Origin: JASEGV01 sp947085405
GTDB taxonomy: Bacteria; Bacteroidota; Ignavibacteria; UBA10030; BY39
Reading direction: 5' to 3'
DNA: 64,000 bases
Assembly: GCA_947085405.1 (NCBI GenBank)
Contig: CAMTWO010000026.1
Span: 1-64,000 of the forward strand
Shown here: positions 44,162-52,383 of the stretch, one piece after another
Layout of the letters: every line of letters starts with the position of its first letter
Numbering within the stretch: the stretch's first letter is position 1
Notes under the pieces: generated by a model
Database searches by the model: none
Seen by the model: only the letters and a program-made list of their open reading frames with translations
Told to the model about the DNA's origin: nothing
Translations under genes and position numbers: made by a program

Positions 44162-44734
44162 ATGGCTGAAAGTTTAAAGAATTTACCTGTCGGTAAACGC
44201 TCCCCCGACATCGTCAACGCGATAGTTGAAATACCAAAAGGAAGCCGGAATAAATATGAGTTCGATTTGGAACTCGGCGTATTTCGTTTAGACCGGGTTT
44301 TGTATTCCTCGATGCATTATCCTGCCGCTTATGGATTCGTCCCGAGCACTTTATATGAGGATGGCGACCCCGTCGATGTTTTGATAATAATTGACCAACC
44401 CCTTAGCACCGGAGTTTTGGTTGAAGTCCGTCCAATCGGTATATTGCGAATGTATGATGAGCACGGTTCAGACGATAAGATACTTTCCGTAGCTGTCCAC
44501 GACCCGACATATAAAACTGTAACCGAAGTAAACCATTTACCGAGTCATTTGCTTGTTGAAATAGAACATTTTTTTACAAGCTATAAAAATTTAGAAGGGA
44601 AGATGGTTAAAAGTTTTGGTTGGGATTCGGCTCAAGCTGCCCGACAGGCAATTACGAGTGCGGCTAAGAAATTCAAAGCTAAGAACGTTTTACGTTCTAA
44701 ATCAAAAATAAAAACAAAGAAGAAAATTAATTAG
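44162..44734 (+). CDS. ppa: Inorganic pyrophosphatase (family I)
   Basis: A 190-residue soluble enzyme that splits pyrophosphate. It has IVEIPKGSRNKYEFDLELGV, YPAAYGFVPSTLYEDGDPVD with the metal-binding DGDPVDV signature, and SVAVHDPTY. The C-terminus is a lysine-rich tail. It begins seven bases after the TPR gene. A perfect palindrome and tRNA-Thr follow. Confidence 0.95.
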   Translation: MAESLKNLPVGKRSPDIVNAIVEIPKGSRNKYEFDLELGVFRLDRVLYSSMHYPAAYGFVPSTLYEDGDPVDVLIIIDQPLSTGVLVEVRPIGILRMYDEHGSDDKILSVAVHDPTYKTVTEVNHLPSHLLVEIEHFFTSYKNLEGKMVKSFGWDSAQAARQAITSAAKKFKAKNVLRSKSKIKTKKKIN

Positions 44735-44749
44735 TCCGCCTCAGGCGGA
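44735..44749. repeat. 15-bp perfect palindrome after ppa
   Basis: tccgcct and aggcgga with a one-base centre, directly after the ppa stop and six bases before tRNA-Thr. There is no T-run, so it is more like a scattered palindromic repeat than a terminator; similar tccgcc/ggcgga words occur at 45140 and 61178. Confidence 0.6.
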
Positions 44750-44754
44750 TTGTT

Positions 44755-44826
44755 GCTGGTGTAGCTCAGTGGTAGAGCAGCTGATTCGTAATCAGCAGGT
44801 CGTCGGTTCAACTCCGACCACCAGCT
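44755..44826 (+). tRNA. tRNA-Thr (anticodon CGT)
   Basis: All arms fold: acceptor GCTGGTG / CACCAGC, D-arm GCTC / GAGC, anticodon arm GCTGA / TCAGC with loop TTCGTAA (anticodon CGT, reads ACG), T-arm GTCGG / CCGAC with TTCAACT. Discriminator base T. The CCA end is not encoded. 72 bases, no intron. Confidence 0.96.
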
Positions 44827-44900
44827 CTAAAATTTTAGTAATAAACCGTTCCGTTCCGTTATTTGAACGGGGCGATTCCGAAAGTTATTCGGAACGTGAC

Positions 44901-45095
44901 AGGTCGTTGGTTCTTAGAGCTTGACTAAAAAGTTCTCTCGTTACTCGATTTCTCTCCTCGACAAGTTCGGGACAAGTCGAAATCGAAATCGAACTCGATA
45001 ACCCGCTTATTTAGTCGGTTTTAGACTGTTCGCGAAGTGAACGTATTGAGAAAACCGACTTTTTGGTCAACCTCTGAAATCCCGACCACTAGCTC
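44901..45095 (+). repeat. Partial copy of the tRNA-Thr 3' end, split by an insertion
   Basis: 44901-44913 (aggtcgttggttc) matches tRNA bases 44797-44809 at 12 of 13 positions, and 45082-45095 (ccgaccactagctc) matches 44814-44827 at 13 of 14. Together they would rebuild the variable/T-arm and acceptor end of the tRNA, but about 170 bases sit between them. The 5' half of a tRNA is not present. Such 3' copies are typical traces of elements that integrate at tRNA genes. Confidence 0.65.
44916..45075. mobile_element. 160-bp miniature inverted-repeat element (MITE-like)
   Basis: Terminal inverted repeats of 18 bases, agagcttgactaaaaagt at 44916-44933 and its near complement at 45058-45075, agree at 16 of 18 positions. 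Inside, 45013-45022 and 45051-45060 form a perfect 10-bp stem (agtcggtttt / aaaaccgact) that ends the element's right side. A further imperfect pair links the ctcgttactcgattt region to gaaatcg...ctcgataac. There is no ORF, so it would move only with help from a transposase elsewhere, or be a structured RNA. No clear target duplication. It is inserted in the T-loop of the tRNA-Thr 3' copy. The rest of the 380-base gap to 45207 shows small hairpins (44846-44869, 44876-44894). Confidence 0.55.
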
Positions 45096-45206
45096 AAACA
45101 TTTGTAAAAGCCCGCAGCAGTTGTTTCCCAACCGCCTAAGCCTCCGCCGTAAGCGGATTACAAGTTTGTTTTAAATAATTTATCATTCATTAAAATCTTA
45201 TTACAA

Positions 45207-46949
45207 ATGAAAAAAAATACTTTACTCATTCTTATATCACTAATACTGATATTTACCGGTTTTACAATTGCTCAAACTCCGGCATATAATTTTTATTTTG
45301 GAAACTTACATTCTCATTCGTGGTATTCAGACGGGAATGTAGATAAAACCATTGCATCATACCCGGCACCAGTCGCCAAAGCAATTGAATACGGAAGAAC
45401 CGTTGCAAATAATTTAAATTTCCTCGCAGTTACTGACCACAACCACAACGAAGGTTTGAGGATGACATTAGCTTACTGGCGGGCGGGTGTGCTTGAAGCT
45501 GATACTGCAAACAAAGATGGAATTTTTGTAGGATTATACGGACAAGAGTGGGGCACTATCAGCGGCGGTGGGCACGTTTTGGTTTTAGGTACCGATAAAT
45601 TAATTGGCTGGAATCCAGGTGTTTACGATGTTTTTGTTGCAAAAAGTGATTATACGAATTTATGGAAAAAGACTGATTCATTAAACGGATTTTGCTACCT
45701 TGCTCATCCTAATAGCTCCGACTTTGAAAATTTAATAAACACTACCTATAATGCTGATATAGATAAAATTGTACAAGGCGTTGCTGTTAAAAGCGGACCG
45801 GCATTTTCTACAAACACAACACAAACCGACCCTTCCAGTGGTAATTATGAATCTTATTATCATAGTCTTTTACGACGTGGTTATCACGTTGCTCCAAGTT
45901 CGGATCAAGATAACCACAATACGAATTTTGGTATGAGCAACCAGCAGCGGACAGTTGTAGTCGCCACTTCTTTAACGAAATCTGAAATAATAAATGCGTT
46001 AAGAAATCGCCGTGTATATGCCTCAGAAGATAACAACATGAAGGTTCAATTCGAAGTAGGCGCAAATTTAATGGGCGATATATTTTTCACACCTTCACCT
46101 ATTAATATTAGAGTGAAAGTTTCCGATGCAACTCCGGGTGATGTAGTTTCTAGAATTGAGATTAGATATGGAATACCGGGTTCCGGTGCAGTGCCAACCG
46201 TTTTAGCAACTGTCAGCGGCAGGGATTCGTTAGTTACGACAGTTAATCAACCGCTCAATTCCACATATTATTACTATGTTTTTGTTCAACAAACCGATGG
46301 ACATAGAGTATGGACCGCCCCGATGTGGATTACAGCTAAAGAAAATCAGTTGCCCGTTACCTTTGGTTCTTTCACGGCTACTTTAAATTCTACTGGCAAT
46401 GGAGTAAAACTTGAATGGTCAACGCTCACGGAAAAAAATAATTACGGCTTCTATGTTCAACGGAAGAAAGAAAGTGATGCAAATTTTCAAACTATTAATT
46501 CTGATGTAATCCCAGGTGCGGGTGAACCTCACACTTATTCTTATATAGATAGTACAATTGTAGAAGCAGGCGAATATGAATATCGTATTCTACAAGTTGA
46601 TACCGACAGTTTGGAACATTATTCCTCAACTGATAAAATAAGTTTTACACCTACTGCAGTTTTTGAAAATTCGGGACTCCCTTTGGGATATAAATTATCC
46701 CAAAATTACCCTAATCCGTTTAACCCTATAACGAACATCCAATATCAAGTTCCCGAATACAGCTTCGTATCATTACAAGTGTTTGATATTTTTGGTAGAG
46801 AAGTACAAACATTGGTCAATAGTTACATTCAGCCGGGTTATTATCAAGTAGAATTTGATGGTTCAAATCTGGCAAGCGGGATATATTATTATCAACTGAA
46901 AACGCCCAATTCAAACAGATTAATGGGTAAAATGATTTTACTCAGATAA
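45207..46949 (+). CDS. Secreted PHP-domain metallohydrolase with type IX secretion sorting domain
   Basis: A 580-residue protein: signal peptide (LILISLILIFTGFTIAQ), then a PHP/CehA-type metal site with GNLHSHSWYSDG (His 35, His 37), TDHNHNEG, GQEWGTISGGGH and SDQDNHNTNFG, then a beta-rich linker. The C-terminal sorting domain (YKLSQNYPNPFNPITNIQY, with FDIFGREVQTLV and GIYYYQL) sends it through the type IX system to the cell surface. PHP proteins are phosphoesterase-like; the substrate is unknown. This sorting motif is the best clue to the phylum. Confidence 0.9.
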   Translation: MKKNTLLILISLILIFTGFTIAQTPAYNFYFGNLHSHSWYSDGNVDKTIASYPAPVAKAIEYGRTVANNLNFLAVTDHNHNEGLRMTLAYWRAGVLEADTANKDGIFVGLYGQEWGTISGGGHVLVLGTDKLIGWNPGVYDVFVAKSDYTNLWKKTDSLNGFCYLAHPNSSDFENLINTTYNADIDKIVQGVAVKSGPAFSTNTTQTDPSSGNYESYYHSLLRRGYHVAPSSDQDNHNTNFGMSNQQRTVVVATSLTKSEIINALRNRRVYASEDNNMKVQFEVGANLMGDIFFTPSPINIRVKVSDATPGDVVSRIEIRYGIPGSGAVPTVLATVSGRDSLVTTVNQPLNSTYYYYVFVQQTDGHRVWTAPMWITAKENQLPVTFGSFTATLNSTGNGVKLEWSTLTEKNNYGFYVQRKKESDANFQTINSDVIPGAGEPHTYSYIDSTIVEAGEYEYRILQVDTDSLEHYSSTDKISFTPTAVFENSGLPLGYKLSQNYPNPFNPITNIQYQVPEYSFVSLQVFDIFGREVQTLVNSYIQPGYYQVEFDGSNLASGIYYYQLKTPNSNRLMGKMILLR

Positions 46950-47031
46950 AAGGCAACTCAACTCGTTTTGCAATTGTTAGAAAATTATAATATATTAACA
47001 CCAGAATAATTTAAAATATTAGGAGATTTTA

Positions 47032-47253
47032 ATGAAAGACGGTATTCATCCGACATATAAAAAAGCTATTGTTACATGTATCTGCGGAAATACATTTGAA
47101 ACACGTTCGAGCATTGGCAATATAAAATTAGAAATTTGCTCAGCTTGCCACCCATTCTTTACCGGGAAACAGAAATTACTCGACTCAGCAGGTCGCATCG
47201 AAAGATTCAACCGCAAGTATTCCAAATCAAAAGAAGAAACTCCAACAGTTTAA
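47032..47253 (+). CDS. rpmE: 50S ribosomal protein L31
   Basis: A 73-residue L31 of the zinc-binding type: CICGNTFETRSS and EICSACHPFFTGKQ supply the four cysteines, so it is the zinc-replete form and not the stress paralogue. A strong site (TTAGGAGA) precedes the ATG, and a good terminator follows, so it is a single-gene unit. Confidence 0.97.
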   Translation: MKDGIHPTYKKAIVTCICGNTFETRSSIGNIKLEICSACHPFFTGKQKLLDSAGRIERFNRKYSKSKEETPTV

Positions 47254-47282
47254 ACGGAGTCGGTACGAGTGTGTTTTAAAAG

Positions 47283-47312
47283 ACGGAATGTATAACTTGC
47301 ATTCCGTTTTTT
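47283..47312 (+). terminator. Rho-independent terminator after rpmE
   Basis: Stem acggaatg (47283-47290) with cattccgt (47300-47307), a nine-base loop, then a T-run to 47312. It lies about 30 bases after the rpmE stop. Confidence 0.9.
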
Positions 47313-47354
47313 ATTTAAGTCTGATTGAAACCCTTTAACAATCACAAATAAAAT

Positions 47355-48629
47355 ATGAAGATATATATCTTTGAAGATGAAGGTTACAAAAATTTTTTAC
47401 CGCTGACATATTTCAGACCTGTGTATGATTTACGTTGCGGGGCTCTGTCGCTGAAAGAGAAAATTGAAAAATATCTTAAAAACAAAGTAACCGGTTTACA
47501 CACACGGAAAGAGTTGACCGGCGTTACCAAAGAATCATACCCTAAAAAAGATATTAACAATTTTCCAACAGATTATTCTTTATTTATTAACGGTCGGATA
47601 ATTGCAGATAAAAATTTTTTTAAAGAGATAAAGTTTGAGAAGAGTATCGATCAATTATTTATCAGCGGCGATACCATTGTTGCTGCATACCTTACTCCCC
47701 AAACGTTAGAGTCGATGAAAAAATATTGGCTTGGGAATCCCTTTCCTTTATTTCAAGTTTCTAATTTTAAAAATATTCCGATACATAACATAAATGCACG
47801 TGTAGCAAATTATCCGTGGGATTTAATTACTTTTAACGGTGATGAAATCGGGAACGACTTTTATCTTCTCGCTAAAGAAATGAAGGGGAAAACAATTTTA
47901 GGGAAAATAGATAAAGGTGTACACTTACTAAATCGTCAAAACATAATAATGGATCGGGAATCTGAAATCCACCCCGGCGTTGTTTTGGATGCATCAAACG
48001 GTCCGATAATCATTGGCGCCAATGTTCTGATTATGGCAAACTCGGTAATTACAGGTCCGGTATATATCGGTGATGATTCAATAATTAAAGTCGGTGCAAA
48101 AATCTATAGTAATACTTCAATCGGTGATTCTTGCAAAGTGGGTGGCGAAGTTGACTCAACAATTATCCAATCGCATTCGAACAAACAGCACGATGGATAT
48201 TTAGGGCATGCGTATGTCGGAAGTTGGGTTAATATCGGCGCCGATACGAATAACAGCGATCTGAAAAATAATTATTCTCCAATCAAAGTTACTATCAACG
48301 GGAAGTTAATAAATACAGGATTGATACATTTCGGAACTATTCTTGGAGATCATTCCAAGACGGGTATAAATATGATGTTTGATACAGGTTCTGTGGTTGG
48401 AGTTTTCTGTAACCTATACGGTGCTGGCTTACCTCCCCGGTATATTCCATCCTTTACAAGAGGGAGCGGTTCGGGACCGCTAAAAACAAATTCATTTGAA
48501 ATGAGTATCGATACTGCAAAAATTGTTATGGCGCGTCGCAATGTCCAACTTACCAAAGAATATGAAGAATTAGTAAAAATAGTTTTCGATGACACACAAA
48601 CCGAACGTAAACAAACAGGCATACTATAA
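47355..48629 (+). CDS. GlmU-like sugar nucleotidyltransferase/acetyltransferase
   Basis: A 424-residue protein of the alternative GlmU family seen in Bacteroidota and relatives. The N-terminus (FLPLTYFRPVYDLRCGALSL, then KEKIEKYL) is the diverged nucleotidyltransferase. The C-terminal half is a left-handed beta-helix of hexapeptide repeats (IIIGANVLIMANSVITGPVY, then IGDDSIIKVGAKIY). It probably makes UDP-N-acetylglucosamine or a related sugar nucleotide for the wall. It is followed nine bases later by rsmB. Confidence 0.85.
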   Translation: MKIYIFEDEGYKNFLPLTYFRPVYDLRCGALSLKEKIEKYLKNKVTGLHTRKELTGVTKESYPKKDINNFPTDYSLFINGRIIADKNFFKEIKFEKSIDQLFISGDTIVAAYLTPQTLESMKKYWLGNPFPLFQVSNFKNIPIHNINARVANYPWDLITFNGDEIGNDFYLLAKEMKGKTILGKIDKGVHLLNRQNIIMDRESEIHPGVVLDASNGPIIIGANVLIMANSVITGPVYIGDDSIIKVGAKIYSNTSIGDSCKVGGEVDSTIIQSHSNKQHDGYLGHAYVGSWVNIGADTNNSDLKNNYSPIKVTINGKLINTGLIHFGTILGDHSKTGINMMFDTGSVVGVFCNLYGAGLPPRYIPSFTRGSGSGPLKTNSFEMSIDTAKIVMARRNVQLTKEYEELVKIVFDDTQTERKQTGIL

Positions 48630-48637
48630 AATACATT

Positions 48638-49990
48638 ATGACATTAACCGATCGACAAAATATATACGAAGGTGTTCGCGGGACTTCCATCAAAATTTTA
48701 AATCGGATAGAAAGAACCGACGCATATCTCGATAAGTTGCTTGATACTGAATTGCGAAATAAGGATGTTTCGGATTTAGATAAAAGTTTATTGAATGAAA
48801 TTGTTCATGGTGTAATCAGATGGAGAAGCCGGCTCGACTGGGTAATCAACGGGTTCTATCACGGAAATTACGTAAAGTCCGAGATTAATTTAAAAAATGC
48901 ACTGCGAGTTGCAACTTATCAAATCTTATTTCTACAAAAAGTACCGCACCACGCAGCAGTCAACGAAGCAGTCGAGTTTATTAAGCGGCTCAATGGAGAG
49001 AAGGCTGCCAATCTTGTAAATGCAGTTCTTCGTACTATAATCCGTAACATAGATGAAATAAAGTTTCCCGACCCTGCGGTGGATGCAGTACATTATTTAG
49101 GTGTTTACTATGCACATCCAACGTGGATGGTAAAAAAGTGGTTGGCACGTTTTGGATTTGAAGATACTCAGAAACTTCTCCTGGCAAACAATCAAATTCC
49201 GGAAATCACAATTCGAATTAACCGGCTAAAAATTGAACCCGCAAAATTTTTGTTATCCCTTGAAGAAGCGAAGTTCTCATATCAAGGCTCTGAGTATATC
49301 GATTATTATCTCAGAGTGCGAAATATTTCCGAACTGTCGGAGTTGAATTATTTCCAAAGCGGATACTTTACAATTCAGGACGAAAGCGCCGCCCTGCCAT
49401 CAATTTTATTGAACCCGCAACCGGGCGAACGGGTGATTGATATGTGTGCAGCTCCCGGCGGGAAAACCACACACCTTGCTGAGATTATGAAAAATCAAGG
49501 CAAAATTATCGCAGTCGATAAGTATGACCATAAATTGAATCTCATTCGTACAAGTTGTGACCGGCTTGGAATAGATATAGTCGAATATGTTGTCGGCGAT
49601 GCAAGCGAACTTGAGTTAGAAAGTGCCGACAAAATTTTAGTGGATGTTCCTTGTTCCGGACTCGGTGTTCTGCGGAAAAAACCGGATATAAAGTGGAAAC
49701 GAGAACCCGATGATTTGCTCAAATTGAACGTCTTCCAAACCGGATTACTTAGTAACGCAGCAAAATTATTGAAACCTGGAGGTGCTATCGTTTACAGCAC
49801 TTGCACTACAGAACCGGAAGAAAATTTTATGATTATTGAAGAGTTCTTAAAAACTCATACAGATTTTGTAATCGATGATGCTGCAAAATACATAAACCAT
49901 ATTTTGGTAAACGAAAATAAATGTGTCGAAACGTATCCTCATAAGCACCATATCGACGGCTCCTTTGCTGCGAGGTTAATTAAAAAGTAA
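48638..49990 (+). CDS. rsmB: 16S rRNA m5C967 methyltransferase
   Basis: A 450-residue protein with an N-terminal NusB-like RNA-binding part (FLQKVPHHAAVNEAVEFIKR) and a C-terminal RNA m5C methyltransferase: SAM motif MCAAPGGKTTHLAEIM, the cysteine motif DVPCSGLGVLRKKPDIKW and the catalytic Cys in YSTCTTEPEEN. It methylates C967 of 16S rRNA. Length and domain order are normal. Confidence 0.93.
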   Translation: MTLTDRQNIYEGVRGTSIKILNRIERTDAYLDKLLDTELRNKDVSDLDKSLLNEIVHGVIRWRSRLDWVINGFYHGNYVKSEINLKNALRVATYQILFLQKVPHHAAVNEAVEFIKRLNGEKAANLVNAVLRTIIRNIDEIKFPDPAVDAVHYLGVYYAHPTWMVKKWLARFGFEDTQKLLLANNQIPEITIRINRLKIEPAKFLLSLEEAKFSYQGSEYIDYYLRVRNISELSELNYFQSGYFTIQDESAALPSILLNPQPGERVIDMCAAPGGKTTHLAEIMKNQGKIIAVDKYDHKLNLIRTSCDRLGIDIVEYVVGDASELELESADKILVDVPCSGLGVLRKKPDIKWKREPDDLLKLNVFQTGLLSNAAKLLKPGGAIVYSTCTTEPEENFMIIEEFLKTHTDFVIDDAAKYINHILVNENKCVETYPHKHHIDGSFAARLIKK

Positions 49991-50008
49991 ACAAACATAG
50001 GAGGGGTT

Positions 50009-51022
50009 ATGAAGAAAATTATCTTTATTGCAGTAACGGTTCTTATATCAGCGATTTTATTTACTTATTCCGAAAATCAAAAATTATTATCTCCAAAAGA
50101 AATTTCAGTTTCAACTTTTTCAATCGTTGGTTACGATCCACAAACAGGCGATTTAGGTGTGGCAGTTCAATCAAAATTTCCGAACGTTCGTCCCATTGTT
50201 CCTTGGGCTGAGGCAGGTGTGGGGGCAATCGCGACTCAATCGTTAGCAAACACAAGCTACGGTCCCAAAGGATTGGCACTGATGAAAAACGGCGCCACTG
50301 CCGAAGAAGCTCTGAAAATTTTAATAGCCAACGATTCACTAAGAGATGAACGACAAGTTGGTATTGTAGATGCAAAGGGGAATTCAGCAACTTGGACCGG
50401 GAAAAATTGTTTCGATTGGGCTGGAGGGCAAGCAGGAAAAAATATTGCAGGTAGGGGAGAAATTATATCCGGAAAATATTTTGCTGCTCAAGGAAATATT
50501 ATTGTTGATATTAAAACCATCGAAGAGTTATCAAAAACTTTCGAGAGCACTCGCGGGCCGTTATCTGACAGGTTGTTAGAAGCTTTGATTGCCGGTGGTA
50601 AAGCCGGCGGCGATAAAAGAGGCGAGCAATCGGCTGCTCTGTTAGTCGTCCGCAAAGGTGCTGGTTACGGCGGCGAATTAGATAATTTCATCGATATCAG
50701 TGTTTACGACCATCCAACCTCACTCGCCGAATTGAAGCGCCTATATGAAATTCACAAACTATATTTCTTTAAGTCCAACCCCAATAATTTAATCGTGATT
50801 GACGAAAAATTGTGCAAAGAATTACAAACAATTATGAAGGATCGAGGTTTTTACAAGGGAGAAATCAATGGTAAGTTCGACGATTTTACGAAAAAGACTT
50901 TAAAAGATTTTATGTACTGGGAAAATTATGATGAGCGTGTCCGGGATGATAATATGATCGATAAAGAAGTTTTAATTGATTTACAGAAAAATTATCAAGT
51001 GTGGAAGAAGAATAAAAAATAA
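50009..51022 (+). CDS. Secreted DUF1028 protein with C-terminal peptidoglycan-binding-like domain
   Basis: A 337-residue protein. After a signal peptide (IIFIAVTVLISAILFTYS) comes DUF1028: STFSIVGYDPQTGDLGVAVQ, then SKFPNVRPIVPWAEAGVGAI, then ATQSLANTSYGPKGL. This family resembles Ntn-hydrolases and its function is unproven. The last ~80 residues (LQTIMKDRGFYKGEINGKFD) are like the peptidoglycan-binding repeat. A GGAGG site precedes the start. Confidence 0.85.
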   Translation: MKKIIFIAVTVLISAILFTYSENQKLLSPKEISVSTFSIVGYDPQTGDLGVAVQSKFPNVRPIVPWAEAGVGAIATQSLANTSYGPKGLALMKNGATAEEALKILIANDSLRDERQVGIVDAKGNSATWTGKNCFDWAGGQAGKNIAGRGEIISGKYFAAQGNIIVDIKTIEELSKTFESTRGPLSDRLLEALIAGGKAGGDKRGEQSAALLVVRKGAGYGGELDNFIDISVYDHPTSLAELKRLYEIHKLYFFKSNPNNLIVIDEKLCKELQTIMKDRGFYKGEINGKFDDFTKKTLKDFMYWENYDERVRDDNMIDKEVLIDLQKNYQVWKKNKK

Positions 51023-51039
51023 ACTTTAGAGGATCAACA

Positions 51040-52275
51040 ATGCAACTAATGAAAGCAGTTATTAAAGAAAAGCCATATCCGGGGAAGGATTGGCACAAAG
51101 GTTTTATAATCACTGAAAAAGAAATCCCTGAAATTAAAAATTCGGATGATGTGAAGATCAAAGTGTTAGCGACTGCAATTTGCGGAACCGACGTGGGAAT
51201 TTATAACGCAAAAGATTCGCTCAAGGATTCGATGATGATTTTAGATACACCGGACGTTATTGTCGGGCACGAGTTCAGCGGCAAAATTGTCGATGCGGGT
51301 GCAAAGGCAAAACTTCAACTTGCACAGATGTTGATTGATCAGGTAAAAGGCAGTTCTGTTGTTAAAAAATTTGTAGGCAGGCGCAGTCCTATTCAGCTTG
51401 CAAGCGATCCAAACTTTTTTAAATTTTTAGAAAAGTATATTTACTGTTCTGCCGAAATGCACGTTACCTGCGGCAAATGTGTTCAATGTAAAGCCGGCGA
51501 TTTTCATGTCTGTAAAAATACAATAATCCGAGGTTTACATGGCAATGGTTCGTATGCTAAATACCTGACATTACCCGTCGAGAATATTCGATTATTCTAT
51601 AAAACAGATATTCCACTCGAAGTAATCGCATTTATGGATGCAATCGGTAATGCAACGCATACTGTGCAATCGGTTGATGTTAAAGGAAAATCGGTTGCGA
51701 TATTAGGTTGCGGTGTTCAGGGATTAATGGCGACAGCAGTGGCGAAATATTTGGGAGCGAAAAAAATTTTCGTTACCGATGCGTCGCACGGCGAGTTCAC
51801 ACACGACAAGTTAGAAAATTCCCGATTCCGACTTGCTCGGTTGTATGGAGCTAAACATTGCTTCGATGTATCGATTGACCGTGAGAAAGAAAAATTCTAT
51901 AAAACAGTTTTAGACGAAACTAACAACGCAGGCGTTGATGCTGTAATCGAAATGTCGGGTAACTACAAAGCTTACGAAGACGCTTTTAAGGTTGTTAGGA
52001 TGGGTGGAATGATTTCATTACTCGGAATTCCCGGCGGACAAATGGTAACCGACTTCGCAAAGCATATAATATTCCCCGGCGTAACAATCAAAGGTATCAT
52101 CGGGCGGAGAGTGTGGGAAACGTGGGATGTTATGACTGAAATCCTCAAAAAAGGTCTCGCCAAAAAATTTATCAAGACAGGGTTCATCACGCACGATTTA
52201 CCACTCGAAAAAGTAGACGAAGGCATCAATGCCATAATAAAAGGCGATGCGCTGAAGGTAATACTAAGACCGTGA
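51040..52275 (+). CDS. Zinc-dependent alcohol/threonine dehydrogenase-like oxidoreductase
   Basis: A 411-residue medium-chain dehydrogenase: catalytic zinc ligands Cys 48 (ICGTDV) and His 77/Glu 78 (VGHEFSG), structural zinc cysteines 144, 147, 150 and 158 (CGKCVQCKAGDFHVC), and the Rossmann motif ILGCGVQGLMATAVAKYLGA. The NAD(P) enzyme resembles threonine 3-dehydrogenase, but the substrate cannot be fixed. About 50 extra residues (92-140) between the catalytic and structural zinc sites make it longer than the usual ~340. A GAGGA site supports ATG 51040. Confidence 0.88.
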   Translation: MQLMKAVIKEKPYPGKDWHKGFIITEKEIPEIKNSDDVKIKVLATAICGTDVGIYNAKDSLKDSMMILDTPDVIVGHEFSGKIVDAGAKAKLQLAQMLIDQVKGSSVVKKFVGRRSPIQLASDPNFFKFLEKYIYCSAEMHVTCGKCVQCKAGDFHVCKNTIIRGLHGNGSYAKYLTLPVENIRLFYKTDIPLEVIAFMDAIGNATHTVQSVDVKGKSVAILGCGVQGLMATAVAKYLGAKKIFVTDASHGEFTHDKLENSRFRLARLYGAKHCFDVSIDREKEKFYKTVLDETNNAGVDAVIEMSGNYKAYEDAFKVVRMGGMISLLGIPGGQMVTDFAKHIIFPGVTIKGIIGRRVWETWDVMTEILKKGLAKKFIKTGFITHDLPLEKVDEGINAIIKGDALKVILRP

Positions 52276-52281
52276 GGGGCA

Positions 52282-52324
52282 AAACGGTGAATGGGGGGAA
52301 TTGGGAAACGGTGAATGGGGGGAA
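52282..52324. repeat. Direct repeat in spacer before the defence-like operon
   Basis: Two perfect copies of the 19-mer aaacggtgaatggggggaa (52282-52300 and 52306-52324), 24 bases apart, in the 108-base gap before the operon. It looks like one of the low-complexity spacer repeats and is next to the likely promoter. Confidence 0.75.
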
Positions 52325-52327
52325 CAT

Positions 52328-52355
52328 TTGATTATCGTGTAAATATTTTTATATT
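52328..52355 (+). promoter_or_regulatory. Sigma-70-like promoter for the PLD-helicase operon
   Basis: ttgatt at 52328-52333 and tatatt at 52350-52355, spaced 16 bases. Transcription near 52362 would read the four-gene operon at 52384. The AAAAAGGAAATG at the first start provides a ribosome site. Confidence 0.45.
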
Positions 52356-52383
52356 TTTAGTAAAATAAAAAGAAAAAAAGGAA

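Noticed and set aside
44830..44912. A complete second tRNA gene downstream of tRNA-Thr
   Set aside because: Only the T-arm and acceptor 3' parts match; no D-arm or anticodon arm with a valid loop could be built upstream.
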